Below are positions 43,585 through 53,027 of a stretch of DNA of 64,000 bases, piece after piece. The stretch lies in assembly GCA_946409545.1 (NCBI GenBank), contig CAMJWT010000009.1, positions 6,432 to 70,431 on the forward strand, in the 5' to 3' direction. Numbering within the stretch: position 1 is the stretch's first letter; each line of letters begins with the position of its first letter. The translations under genes were made by a program, and so were the position numbers. The DNA is from RUG12783 sp946409545 (GTDB lineage Bacteria > Bacillota_I > Bacilli_A > RF39 > UBA660). A model generated the notes under the pieces. The model did not search any database, was not told the origin of the DNA, and was given only the letters and a program-made list of their open reading frames with translations.

Positions 43585-43890
43585 ATGAAATTGATTGTTA
43601 ATAATAAAGAATTTAATTTAGTGGAAGCAAATACTTTTTTTAAAAAATTAAAAGGATTAATGTTTAAAAAAGAAATAAAAGAAATTATAGTATTTAAACA
43701 TTGTTCTAGTATTCATACTTTCTTTATGAAAAGAAATATTGATATCATCTTTTTTGATAAAAACAAAAAATTATTAGAAATTCATAAAGATATTAAAAAG
43801 AATAAAATAATTATTTGTAAACATGCTTATTACACAATTGAATTATTAAGTAATACTTTAGATTTAAATAAAGAAATTAAATTAATATAA
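43585..43890 (+). CDS. DUF192-family protein, 101 aa
   Basis: FFKKLKGLMFKKEIKE and SIHTFFMKRNIDIIFFDKNK match the DUF192 pattern (RxxGLM...sfwMknt.ipLDvlFld). It lacks the signal peptide found on many members. Family function is not established. It begins 73 bases after the XRE gene with its own promoter. No Shine-Dalgarno is visible before ATG, unlike nearly every other gene here, so initiation on a leaderless mRNA is likely. It ends at a bidirectional terminator. Confidence 0.8.
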   Translation: MKLIVNNKEFNLVEANTFFKKLKGLMFKKEIKEIIVFKHCSSIHTFFMKRNIDIIFFDKNKKLLEIHKDIKKNKIIICKHAYYTIELLSNTLDLNKEIKLI

Positions 43891-43921
43891 AAACTACATA
43901 TTGGAAATATGTAGTTTTTTA
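43889..43921. terminator. bidirectional terminator between DUF192 gene and large surface protein gene
   Basis: Perfect 12-bp stem AAACTACATATT / AATATGTAGTTT with a 3-base loop and A/T runs on both flanks. Confidence 0.85.
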
Positions 43922-43923
43922 TT

Positions 43924-46900
43924 TTAATTACATTGTAAATGAACTTTTGTATAAACATAACAGTCAAGACCGTCATCACTACCACAATTTGATGTTGATG
44001 TTGTTGAGCCTTTGTAGTAACAAATTGGATGACCTTCAGAACTAATATATGATGCTGATAAATTATTACATAATCTATTATCATAGTCACCATCATATCC
44101 ATATATTTTTTCTCTACTACCTTCACTACAAGAATAAGCTATAGTATCAATAGAACTTTTAGCCATTATCTTCATCTTTGTACTCATTTTATTACTATTA
44201 TCAAATGAAACATTTCCACTTTTACGAGTCCAATTTGAGAAATAGTATCGATAGATAGATGAAGTAGTCTTAACATTTGCACTAATATCATGTTTATAAT
44301 TACTACTACTTGAACCAGGTCCAAGTAAGATAACACTACTACTAACTTGTTTTCCATTAATCGTTAATGAGCTAATAGCATCTCGTACATTAACAGATAA
44401 CGTATAATAATGAACATCACGTGATACTTCGCCATTTGTTGTTGTAACCATTATATTCGTATTTTTAAGAGCTGTTTTATTATTATTATCAACACCAGCA
44501 TATATATAATATGTACCACTTTCAACGTTTTCAAAATCAACTCTTGAAGATGATGCTGTTGCACTATATTTTAAAGATCCATTTTTATATAATGCTATTT
44601 TTTGTCCACTTGAAGCGTATAAAACACCATCTTTATAAAGTCTTATAGAAATAACATTTTTAACAACTTTTTCTTTTATTTCGATTTTTCCACTTCCACA
44701 TTCTTTATCATTATGAAGGGAATCTCCTTTGATTCTTACATAAACATTTGTTGTACCAACTTCTGTTCTCGTTGGTTTTGTTGTTGACCATGTACCTGTT
44801 GATGAAGTACGGTATTCCAAAGTTCCTCCACTACTTGATGATAATGAAATAGTATGACTATTACCATCATAAGTTTCACTATATGAAGTTATAGTTGGAC
44901 AAACAGGATCTGTTTTTGGTTTCTTAATATAAACATATCTTGTTATTTTTGGACCTGCTGTTGTGTTGTAATATGGTTCAAAAACAAACATATGAATACC
45001 TTCTGTACTGAAATTACTTAATACTGTAATCTCACTAGAATTCATTGCTAATTCAGTTGATGGTGTACAAGTTGATGCTGTTGTACGACAATATTTTATT
45101 TTATTAACATTACCTGTTTTGGAAACTCTAATTGTTGTTGCAGAAACAGAACTTGAATTTATTGTAGGTTTGGTTGTTGTTAATCCATTTCCTGTTACAC
45201 TAATTGTTCCAACTGGCGAAGTAGTATTTGGTACTTCTAAATCAATAAATGTACTTTCACCGTTATAGTATGCAGTTATTCTTGCCTTACCAGCTCCAAC
45301 GGCTTTAACTAATCCATTAGATACTGTTGCAACCGTTGTTTTAGAACTTGTCCATGTAACTCCTGATGTTTTCTTAGCACCATTTACATATAGGAATAGT
45401 TGTTCTTCTGTACCTTTAATCATTGATACTCCGGTTCCAACAACAATATTATTTTGATTTCTAAATTCAAGTCTTGATGGCCCACCAGTATCTGATGCTA
45501 CGATATCAACATATGTACTCTTTCCATTATAAGTTGCAGTTATTCTTACAGTACCTGTAGAAACAATTGTTATTAATCCATTTGATACAGTAGCGACACT
45601 TGTTTTGGAACTTGTCCATGTAACTCCTGATGTTTTCTTAGTTCCATTAACATATAAATATATTTGTTTTGTATTACCTTTTAATAAATTAATACTAGTA
45701 GCAAGAGCTGTATTTGATGTATCTTTTAATACTAAGCTAGTAGGACATGAAGATGAAGTTGTATAACTAGACATCAAGACATAATTACTTATACCTAGGA
45801 AACTTCCCCATTCATAGTTTGCAGTAGATCCAATTCTAAAGCATCCTTTATTTCCTCTATTAATATAGGCCTTACAAGCAGTTTCACCAACAACACTTGT
45901 TACATCATTAGTATGGGTTGAATCTTTTTGACCCCATACACAATTACCACTACCATTACAATAACATCTATCTGGTGTTGCCCCACCACAGTCACTTTGT
46001 TTTTCGATTGTTGATACATATGCATAATTTGTTGGATTATGTAAATAACTTCCCCAAGTATAACTTCCATTATGTAAGAAGCATCCAACATTTCCTCGAT
46101 CTATATATTTTTTACAAACAGTATAACTATTATCCGTAAGTATTGTATATCCATTACCACTTAATCCCCAACGACATGCTCCACTACTATTACAATAGCA
46201 GGCATTAGTATATGCTTCATCAGGAATATAGATATACCAATTATCAGGTCCTCTTACTAAAGCATTTGCCGCATTATATTCAGACACTCTTACGGTTATC
46301 ATTCCTCTTGTTGTAATATTATAAACGCCATTATCTAATACTTTAGTTGATGGTGTACAATTATCACCTAAACAAACTTTTAAATAACTTACTCCACCAT
46401 TTACGATATCAAAGGAAACAGTTTGATCTCCTGTCTTAGCATAACTATTAGCAGTACCTGGATTATTATATAAATTATTGGAAGTTACTTTATAACCAAT
46501 TGTTGGTGTAGAACCTCCACCACTACCTTTAATTGTTACATATCTTGTTTCTTCCGTTCCTTCTTGTCCTTGATAATAAGGAATGGCTTTAATTACATAA
46601 ACTGTTTTAGCTGTAACTGTTGATGGTGGTAAAGTAAATTCATCAGTATAAATACTATAACTACAAGTTGAAGATGTTGCTTTATTATAGAAGCAGAATC
46701 TTATTTCATCAACATTACCACTTCCTTTTAAAGTAATCTTCGTACTATCAACTTCATTACCATTAACATCTGTTGAAACAGCATTATTTGTTCCTGTAAT
46801 AACAACACTACCAACTTTCTTGGTTGGTGATCCACCTCCTCCTGGATCCGTTGGATCATCTGGTGGATTATATGGTTCATTAACCGTTACATATATTAAA

Positions 46901-48096
46901 CGTTTAATATCTAAATTTGAACTTGGAGATACAGTAATAATTGTACTACCACTTCCAAAGGCAGATATTGTTCCACTACTATCTACACTTAATACTGTTG
47001 GATTATCTACTAAATAAGTAATTACTTGATTTGTAGCATTACTTGGTTCAACAGTAGCAACTATTTGCTTTTGTTCTCCAACTTCCATTGTAATATTTGT
47101 TTCACTCTCTAAATTTATACCTGTTACTGGTACTTCTCCAGCTAAAACATGAACAACCATTGTATCACGTAAATCTAAAGAAGAAATGGATATTTCAACA
47201 TTACCTGCTTTTCTTGCAACTAATTCACCATTTAAGACCGTTGCAATTTCCTCATCAGAACTAGTCCACAAGATATAATCCGTACTTGCAGTTGCTGGTT
47301 CTTGACGATAAGTAAGCATCTTTGTTTCACCTTCAGTTAAAGTTATTTCTTTTTCATCAAAAGATAAACTAGTTGGTAAAACATATATTCCAGGAACAAT
47401 TTGTCCATTAATAACACGTGCTTTGATATTTGTTTGAGCTTCGCCATCATTAACCGTAACTCTTATTGTTGTTTCTCCAATTGCGTTTGCAGTTAATACT
47501 CCTGTTTCCATATCAACACTTGCTACATTAGGTTCAGTCGATGAAAAGATTTTACTCTTTACCAAAGCTTCACTTGGTGATACTTGTATAGGAACCTCAT
47601 AAGTTGTACCAACAGGCATTAAGATAATGCCTTCATCCGATATTGTAACTTTTTCTACTTTTATTGATGTATCACCTTCAGTAACGGTAACTTCACATTC
47701 ATGCTTCCGTTTATTATATGTACCTGTTACTGTTGTTTTTCCAACCTTAACGCCTTTAACCATACCATTTTTATCAACGGTGGCAATTGATGGATCTTTA
47801 CTTTCCCATTGAACATTAGTTACATTTTTTCCATCTTTAAGTAAATTTAATTGGCCACTTGTTTCTGTTGTAATTGTTAAAGTTTTTGATGAAATAGTTA
47901 CCCCATCATCACTACTACTTGAAAACAAAGACATCAAAATTAATAATACAATTACTAGAACGGCTATAATAACTAACTTTTTATTTTCTTTCAAAAAGTT
48001 TGTTATTTTATCCATAGTAGATACATCACCATCAGCATAATCTGTATCTTCTAATTCTTGCTCTTCTTCATCATCAATCTCGAATTCATCATCCAT
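43924..48096 (-). CDS. very large BIG_2 surface protein with two six-cysteine modules, 1390 aa
   Basis: An acidic cytoplasmic N-terminus (EFEIDDEEEQELEDTDYADG), membrane segment at about 40-60 (LVIIAVLVIVLLILMSLF), then four BIG_2 repeats to about residue 420. A Gly/Pro linker and beta-rich regions follow. Two tandem modules lie at about 630-790, each with six cysteines in the same order (CYC, C-R/V-WG, C-K-x-Y, GCF, C). Two more BIG_2-like repeats follow (about 790-960; both contain KTSGVTWTSSKT). The C-terminal part has further beta domains and a Cys-rich end. No enzyme domain was recognised. ATG at 48096 with GAGGTG 8 bases upstream is preferred to a GTG at 48105. Confidence 0.85.
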   Translation of the reverse strand: MDDEFEIDDEEEQELEDTDYADGDVSTMDKITNFLKENKKLVIIAVLVIVLLILMSLFSSSSDDGVTISSKTLTITTETSGQLNLLKDGKNVTNVQWESKDPSIATVDKNGMVKGVKVGKTTVTGTYNKRKHECEVTVTEGDTSIKVEKVTISDEGIILMPVGTTYEVPIQVSPSEALVKSKIFSSTEPNVASVDMETGVLTANAIGETTIRVTVNDGEAQTNIKARVINGQIVPGIYVLPTSLSFDEKEITLTEGETKMLTYRQEPATASTDYILWTSSDEEIATVLNGELVARKAGNVEISISSLDLRDTMVVHVLAGEVPVTGINLESETNITMEVGEQKQIVATVEPSNATNQVITYLVDNPTVLSVDSSGTISAFGSGSTIITVSPSSNLDIKRLIYVTVNEPYNPPDDPTDPGGGGSPTKKVGSVVITGTNNAVSTDVNGNEVDSTKITLKGSGNVDEIRFCFYNKATSSTCSYSIYTDEFTLPPSTVTAKTVYVIKAIPYYQGQEGTEETRYVTIKGSGGGSTPTIGYKVTSNNLYNNPGTANSYAKTGDQTVSFDIVNGGVSYLKVCLGDNCTPSTKVLDNGVYNITTRGMITVRVSEYNAANALVRGPDNWYIYIPDEAYTNACYCNSSGACRWGLSGNGYTILTDNSYTVCKKYIDRGNVGCFLHNGSYTWGSYLHNPTNYAYVSTIEKQSDCGGATPDRCYCNGSGNCVWGQKDSTHTNDVTSVVGETACKAYINRGNKGCFRIGSTANYEWGSFLGISNYVLMSSYTTSSSCPTSLVLKDTSNTALATSINLLKGNTKQIYLYVNGTKKTSGVTWTSSKTSVATVSNGLITIVSTGTVRITATYNGKSTYVDIVASDTGGPSRLEFRNQNNIVVGTGVSMIKGTEEQLFLYVNGAKKTSGVTWTSSKTTVATVSNGLVKAVGAGKARITAYYNGESTFIDLEVPNTTSPVGTISVTGNGLTTTKPTINSSSVSATTIRVSKTGNVNKIKYCRTTASTCTPSTELAMNSSEITVLSNFSTEGIHMFVFEPYYNTTAGPKITRYVYIKKPKTDPVCPTITSYSETYDGNSHTISLSSSSGGTLEYRTSSTGTWSTTKPTRTEVGTTNVYVRIKGDSLHNDKECGSGKIEIKEKVVKNVISIRLYKDGVLYASSGQKIALYKNGSLKYSATASSSRVDFENVESGTYYIYAGVDNNNKTALKNTNIMVTTTNGEVSRDVHYYTLSVNVRDAISSLTINGKQVSSSVILLGPGSSSSNYKHDISANVKTTSSIYRYYFSNWTRKSGNVSFDNSNKMSTKMKIMAKSSIDTIAYSCSEGSREKIYGYDGDYDNRLCNNLSASYISSEGHPICYYKGSTTSTSNCGSDDGLDCYVYTKVHLQCN

Positions 48097-48143
48097 ACAC
48101 GACACCTCTATTATAATTTTAACATAATTAAATATTTTAACAA

Positions 48144-48179
48144 TAAAAAAATAAAGAAATATTTTTATTTCTTTATTTT
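48144..48179 (-). terminator. terminator of the Nudix gene
   Basis: Perfect 13-bp stem AAATAAAGAAATA / TATTTCTTTATTT with loop TTTT, overlapping the end of the Nudix gene. Confidence 0.75.
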
Positions 48180-48758
48180 GTTTTTTAAATTAATTAATTC
48201 ATAAAAAGCAAGACGATTTCCCGCACCATTTATATAATGATTTTCAATCAATTCTTCAATTTCTTCTATCGTAAACAAATCAAAATTAATATATTCACTA
48301 TCATCTAAGTTTTGATCTGATACTTTAATTGCATTATCAGCAATAACAATATTAATTGTCGAACCATCAATACCTAATGAAGAATAATAACTATCTAAAA
48401 GAATAATATCATCTGATTTAAAACCCGTTTCTTCTTGAAGTTCTCTATTAGCAGCCGTTATACTATCTTCACCTTCTTCAATATAACCTGATGGGAATTC
48501 AACTGATACAATACCATTTATTCTATTTTGAACAACTAGCAAATATTTTTCATCACTTGTTCTTGCAACAATGATTACCGCTTGTTTACCATTATTTTTC
48601 CTTATTCTTTCTCTTTTGATTATTTTTCCGTTAGGAAGTTTATAATCTTCTTCTAAAAGTGTTATAAAGTTTCCTTTATATAATTCTTTTATATTTATTT
48701 TTTCAGCTTTCGTATCATGGATTAAACCTTTAATTCTATTATCTAAATCTTTATTCAT
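48165..48758 (-). CDS. Nudix hydrolase, ADP-ribose pyrophosphatase-like
   Basis: 197 aa. The Nudix box is complete: it opens with GYIEEGEDSITAANREL and closes with QEETGF, giving G-x5-E-x7-R-E-x-x-E-E-x-G. The segment before it (VEFPSG) and the overall length fit the ADP-ribose/NDP-sugar pyrophosphatase group, but substrate choice cannot be read with certainty. It follows the metallophosphoesterase gene by 7 bases and is co-transcribed with it. Confidence 0.92.
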   Translation of the reverse strand: MNKDLDNRIKGLIHDTKAEKINIKELYKGNFITLLEEDYKLPNGKIIKRERIRKNNGKQAVIIVARTSDEKYLLVVQNRINGIVSVEFPSGYIEEGEDSITAANRELQEETGFKSDDIILLDSYYSSLGIDGSTINIVIADNAIKVSDQNLDDSEYINFDLFTIEEIEELIENHYINGAGNRLAFYELINLKNKIKK

Positions 48759-48765
48759 ATTTCAC

Positions 48766-49689
48766 CTATAACTTTAGTTTTTTCGTTTTTACAAAACTAT
48801 CATAATATTCATAATTATTAGTTACTGTTGTAACATCAATATCTCGATTAAAATATTTATCAAATGAACACATAAAATCTTTAGCAGTAGCAGGAATCTT
48901 TGTCCATCCACCATTATATATTAGATATGTTCCTGTAGGTAATTTAACAATCCCTCTAGCTTCCGCTGGAAAAACATTTCTTCTTGGAGTTAACAATCCT
49001 TTATTTTTAGGAAAAATACCTTCTAAGATATTAGGTACTACTCCATTATGATAATGACCTGTAATTACTAAATTATAATCTTTTAATAATTCTTGATTCA
49101 TACTACTTTGAATTGGTTCTGGAGAATGATTTAGGAAGATTTTATATTTATCACTAGGTAAATCTTTAACTAAAGACTCTTTACTTGATAAATCATTATA
49201 GAAAGCAAGATCATCTTCCATATTAGATCCATCTTTAAAATATGCACTTCCTTTTTGAAGATAACCACCAACAAAGATATTATCATCAGTATAACTTTGA
49301 TCTATAAGTATATGCGTATTAGCATCTTTATATTTATCCCAAATCGTTGATATCGTCATTAAATCATTTGGTTTATCATAATAATAATCATGATTTCCAA
49401 GAATAATAAAAGTTTTACCAATATTATTACAATTCTTAATTAAGACATCAAGTTCAAGTAATCTTTTGTCATAAGATAATTCCATTGGTGTATCAACAGT
49501 ATCTCCCAAGATCATAATATAATCAGGATTAATACTATCAATTAATTTTAATAATTTATCAACACTAAACAAGTCAACATTTTTAGATAAATGAATATCA
49601 CCAACACTTAATATCTTAATATCTTTATTAACACAATCACTATAAAAGGTTGATTCTCTAACTTTAACAAAATCACTTGGATAGTTCAT
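48766..49689 (-). CDS. calcineurin-like metallophosphoesterase, 307 aa
   Basis: The metal-site motifs appear in order: VGDIHLSKN (D-x-H), ILGDTVDT (G-D), ILGNHDYYYD (G-N-H-D), LNHSPEP (H) and ITGHYHNGVV (G-H-x-H). No signal peptide or membrane segment, so it is probably cytoplasmic, although some relatives act on membrane lipids. Substrate unknown. GGAGGAG precedes the ATG and a near-consensus promoter lies upstream. Operon with the Nudix gene. Confidence 0.92.
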   Translation of the reverse strand: MNYPSDFVKVRESTFYSDCVNKDIKILSVGDIHLSKNVDLFSVDKLLKLIDSINPDYIMILGDTVDTPMELSYDKRLLELDVLIKNCNNIGKTFIILGNHDYYYDKPNDLMTISTIWDKYKDANTHILIDQSYTDDNIFVGGYLQKGSAYFKDGSNMEDDLAFYNDLSSKESLVKDLPSDKYKIFLNHSPEPIQSSMNQELLKDYNLVITGHYHNGVVPNILEGIFPKNKGLLTPRRNVFPAEARGIVKLPTGTYLIYNGGWTKIPATAKDFMCSFDKYFNRDIDVTTVTNNYEYYDSFVKTKKLKL

Positions 49690-49707
49690 AAACTCCTCCA
49701 GTGAATT

Positions 49708-49736
49708 ATTCTATTATATATAAGGCATTATGTCAA
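49708..49736 (-). promoter_or_regulatory. promoter of the metallophosphoesterase-Nudix operon
   Basis: -35 TTGACA (49731-49736), 17-base spacer, -10 TAGAAT (49708-49713). Confidence 0.75.
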
Positions 49737-49746
49737 AAAATAATAA

Positions 49747-49774
49747 AAAAACTAAATATTAAATTTAGTTTTTA
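49747..49774 (-). terminator. terminator of the 308-aa membrane protein gene
   Basis: Stem AAACTAAAT / ATTTAGTTT with a 5-base loop and a T-run on the minus strand; it touches the stop codon. Confidence 0.8.
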
Positions 49775-50698
49775 AATAACAATAATCAAAATAGAAATAA
49801 CTAAAATTGTTACAAGAGCAATAGGAACGCGTCCTTTATATTTTTTATACATTGCAACAATTTCTTTTCTCTTTTTTAAATTATTAACATTTTTACCAAT
49901 TAGAACTTCTCCTGCTCCCTTATATGACTCAATATCTTCTTTATAAATAGAATTATAACTAGAATCATGTCCAGCATAAACAGTTTCCGGAATTAACGGA
50001 TCATACAAACCTAATATTTTAGAACTTTTAAACATAAACCCAATTCCATACCCAAGTAAAAATACGATTATTGGATAACCAACATAAGTTTCTTTTAATA
50101 CTTTCAAAATATCAGGTACAAATAACAAAGCTGAAACAAGAATAATAGCTGGAATTAAGCCAAAGCCTAGATATACTTTTCTTATTACCATTGACCTTTT
50201 TTCAATAACTTTATCATATCTTGGTCGTGCATTAAGAACCTTATTCTTTATTAATTCATAAACATCCTTAATATGATTGTCATCTTTCTTTATTGATACA
50301 TCTACTTCCATTTTATATTCTCTAACATAAATAGATATACTTTGATAAATAACATCATAACTCCAACTACCATCTGTTTTTGCAGAATACGAATAACTAA
50401 AGTAAACAGAAAAGTCTTTGATGTCTTCTAATCGATTATGAAAAACTGTAATGAAATCAATATAATTATCTAATTTAACACTTGAAGAATCATAAAAAGA
50501 AACATCAAAATTCAATTTGCTTCCTTCATCTTTTAAATCCCATCTTTGATATTGTCTTTCTAATATTTCATTATTTTTTTCAACATTTTTTGTTACTTTT
50601 TCTATTTCGATAATCTTTTCATTCATTAAAGCAATTATATCTTCAATATCAGAAGCTTGAATAATTTTATTAGAAATAGATAAAGAATCTTTATACAT
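49772..50698 (-). CDS. hypothetical membrane protein, 308 aa
   Basis: No family recognised. Residues 1-165 are soluble: a helical start (IIALMNEKIIEIEKVTKNVE) followed by beta-rich sequence (LNFDVSFYDSSSVKLDNYID). Then come two membrane segments (about 175-195 and 205-225), a loop of about 60 residues (YDPLIPETVYAGHD) and a third, C-terminal membrane segment (VPIALVTILVISILIIVI). It follows the 175-aa gene by 14 bases with AAGGAGG upstream. The soluble part resembles that protein in layout, so they may be diverged relatives that work together (inference). Confidence 0.75.
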   Translation of the reverse strand: MYKDSLSISNKIIQASDIEDIIALMNEKIIEIEKVTKNVEKNNEILERQYQRWDLKDEGSKLNFDVSFYDSSSVKLDNYIDFITVFHNRLEDIKDFSVYFSYSYSAKTDGSWSYDVIYQSISIYVREYKMEVDVSIKKDDNHIKDVYELIKNKVLNARPRYDKVIEKRSMVIRKVYLGFGLIPAIILVSALLFVPDILKVLKETYVGYPIIVFLLGYGIGFMFKSSKILGLYDPLIPETVYAGHDSSYNSIYKEDIESYKGAGEVLIGKNVNNLKKRKEIVAMYKKYKGRVPIALVTILVISILIIVI

Positions 50699-50712
50699 AA
50701 TCTACCTCCTTT

Positions 50713-51240
50713 TTATTTTGAACAGAAAATGGTATTACAAGTATCAAAAGAATTTAATAGTTCAATAATTCTTTTTTCAATTGCATCCATTTCACTATCT
50801 TCATAATTAGATTTTCTAGTAAACTTAATATTATATGGTTGAAAATCAACAACAAATTGATTTTCAAACTTTGTTAAATTTAAATAACCTTTACCACGAG
50901 AAAAATCTAAATTCATAACAATTTTCATATCTGATATATTATTTATTTTTCCTTCTCTATATAAATTACTAAAAGACTCAAAATTTTTACAAGTTGTATA
51001 ATCATGTGATAAAGAATTATCAATAGGTTTTCTTATAGTAATTTCAAAATTGGAATAATAATTTTTATATTGATGTTCTTGAAATTCAGGTTTTAACTTT
51101 TCATTTCTTGCCTTTTCTTCTTCTGATATACTCATTAACCTATTAAAAACACCATCAAAGAATTGAACAATAATGCCAATTTTATCAATAACAGGAACAA
51201 TATTTGAATAATCATAAACATTATCAATTGCTTTTTCCAT
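50713..51240 (-). CDS. hypothetical protein, 175 aa
   Basis: Soluble, no signal peptide or membrane segment. A helical N-terminus (about 1-50) is followed by beta-like strands (YYSNFEITIRKPIDN, MKIVMNLDFSRGKGYLN) and a C-terminal helix. The order of elements is like the first 165 residues of the 308-aa membrane protein downstream. AGGTGAG precedes ATG, and a TGATATATT extended -10 lies upstream. No family recognised. Confidence 0.7.
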   Translation of the reverse strand: MEKAIDNVYDYSNIVPVIDKIGIIVQFFDGVFNRLMSISEEEKARNEKLKPEFQEHQYKNYYSNFEITIRKPIDNSLSHDYTTCKNFESFSNLYREGKINNISDMKIVMNLDFSRGKGYLNLTKFENQFVVDFQPYNIKFTRKSNYEDSEMDAIEKRIIELLNSFDTCNTIFCSK

Positions 51241-51322
51241 ACACTCACCTACTATTTAAATATATCATAATTTCAAACACCTTGTATACTTTATAATTAT
51301 TTATAATATTTTTTATGTAAAT

Positions 51323-51348
51323 AAAAAAACTAAGTTTTAAACTTAGTT
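51323..51348 (-). terminator. terminator of proS
   Basis: Stem AACTAAG / CTTAGTT with a 7-base AT loop and a T-run on the minus strand, 9 bases after the stop codon. Confidence 0.75.
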
Positions 51349-51356
51349 CTTTTTTA

Positions 51357-52781
51357 TTAATATTGGATGTCCCAATATACCATGTGTTTTGCAGGCTTAC
51401 CACAACATACACAAACATCACTTATCCATTTTTCATTTTCAATAAGACAACGAGATTTACATCCTCTTATTTCTTTTATCTTTTCTTCACAAGCAACATC
51501 ACCACACCACATAGCTTTGGTAAATCCTGGATGATTTTCCATAATTTCTTTTAATTCATCCATATTCTTGGCTGTAAAGGTAAGTTCATCACGTCTTTTT
51601 AGGGCACGATCATACATATCTTTTTGAATTGTTTCAAGTAATTCATTTACTTCTTTTACAATATCACTATCTTTTGATATATTTATTTTTTCACTTGTAT
51701 CACGTCTTGTTAAAGTAATTTGATTAGCTTCAAAATCACGTTTACCAAATTCAATTCTAACTGGTATTCCATTTACTTCAGCTTCAGCGAATTTGAAACC
51801 TGGAGATTTTTCTGTTTTATCAACATAACAAGTAATATCATTCTTGTTTAATAATTCACATAAAGTATCCGCGTAATTTTTTATTTCTTCATCAGTTCCA
51901 ATTGGAATTATAACAGCTTTACGTGGAGCAATTCTTGGTGGTAATACTAAACCTTTATCATCAGAATGAACCATAATTAATTCACCAATCATTCTTGTTG
52001 TTGTACCCCATGATGTTTGATAAACATAATCTAGTTTATTTTCTCTGTTTTGGAATTTAATATCATATGCTTTACTAAATTTTTGACCAAAATAATGACT
52101 TGTTCCACATTGAAGAGCTACACCATTATACATTAAAGATTCATTAGTTAAAGTATACTCTGCTCCAGCGAATTTCTCTTTTTCGGTTTTTCTTCCTGTT
52201 ATAGATGGTATTGCAAGTATTTCATGATGAAACCACTCATAAACATCCATCATCTTTTTTGTTTCTTCTTCGGCTTCTTCTTGTGTTTCATGAATTGTAT
52301 GACCTTCTTGCCATAAGAATTCTCTACTTCTTAAGAATGGTCTTGTTTCTTTTTCCCAACGAAGAACGTTACACCATTGATTAAATAGCATAGGAAGATC
52401 TCTATATGTTTTAACGGCATCATGATAATAATCACTAAATAATGTTTCACTAGTTGGTCTTATACATAATCTTTCCGTTAAATCTTTTTGACCACCTTGT
52501 GTAACCCAAGCTACTTCAGGAGCAAATCCTTCTACTAGTTCTCCTTCTTTTTTCATAAGATTCTCAGGAATTAGTACTGGCATTTGAACATTAACATGAC
52601 CTAACTCCTTAAATTTCTTATCTAATACTTCTTGCATTTTTTCCCAAATCGCATAGCCATTCGGAAGGATAGCAATACACCCCTTTACATTTGTGTAACT
52701 AGCAAGCTTTGCAGCACTAACTACATCAGTGTACCATTGCGCGAAATCAACATCACGACTAGTTATTTTTTCATTTGCCAT
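51357..52781 (-). CDS. proS: prolyl-tRNA synthetase, archaeal/eukaryal-type
   Basis: 474 aa, the short form without the bacterial editing insertion. Class II motifs: LPNGYAIWEKMQEVLDKKF, FLWQEGHTIHETQEEAEEE and CIRPTSETLFSDYYHD. The C-terminal zinc-type domain has CGDVACEEKIKEIRGCKSRC and CVCCGK, and the protein ends YWDIQY, typical of this ProRS type. It charges tRNA-Pro. ATG at 52781 with AAGGAG upstream is used; the longer frame would run into the T-box leader. Confidence 0.95.
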   Translation of the reverse strand: MANEKITSRDVDFAQWYTDVVSAAKLASYTNVKGCIAILPNGYAIWEKMQEVLDKKFKELGHVNVQMPVLIPENLMKKEGELVEGFAPEVAWVTQGGQKDLTERLCIRPTSETLFSDYYHDAVKTYRDLPMLFNQWCNVLRWEKETRPFLRSREFLWQEGHTIHETQEEAEEETKKMMDVYEWFHHEILAIPSITGRKTEKEKFAGAEYTLTNESLMYNGVALQCGTSHYFGQKFSKAYDIKFQNRENKLDYVYQTSWGTTTRMIGELIMVHSDDKGLVLPPRIAPRKAVIIPIGTDEEIKNYADTLCELLNKNDITCYVDKTEKSPGFKFAEAEVNGIPVRIEFGKRDFEANQITLTRRDTSEKINISKDSDIVKEVNELLETIQKDMYDRALKRRDELTFTAKNMDELKEIMENHPGFTKAMWCGDVACEEKIKEIRGCKSRCLIENEKWISDVCVCCGKPAKHMVYWDIQY

Positions 52782-52975
52782 ATTTATCCTCTCCTTTCTG
52801 GCAATAAAAAAGAGATAGTAGGAGTCCAAAGACGTTACCATCCCTTATTTAACTTATTTTATATAACGGTTTCCCGGCCCTTTTCGAATTACTCTTAGAG
52901 GCTCTCAGAAGACAGGAGTTATAATTTTTGTTAACTTATTTTCACTATCCTAAGCTCACTAATAACAAAACTTTT
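52782..52975 (-). promoter_or_regulatory. T-box leader of proS
   Basis: The minus strand has AGGGATGGTAACGTC at 52831-52845, close to the T-box consensus AGGGTGGNACCGCG, followed by TTTGGACTCCT. This allows AGG/CCT and GTC/GAC pairing around a UGGU bulge, fitting a tRNA with A before CCA, as tRNA-Pro normally has. Upstream hairpins (AGGA...TCCT and CTTAG...CTAAG) would form the specifier region; I could not fix the proline codon. It should sense uncharged tRNA-Pro. Confidence 0.75.
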
Positions 52976-53027
52976 ATAACATTTCTTCATCATTGATTTA
53001 TACATATAATTTAACACTAATATGTTA

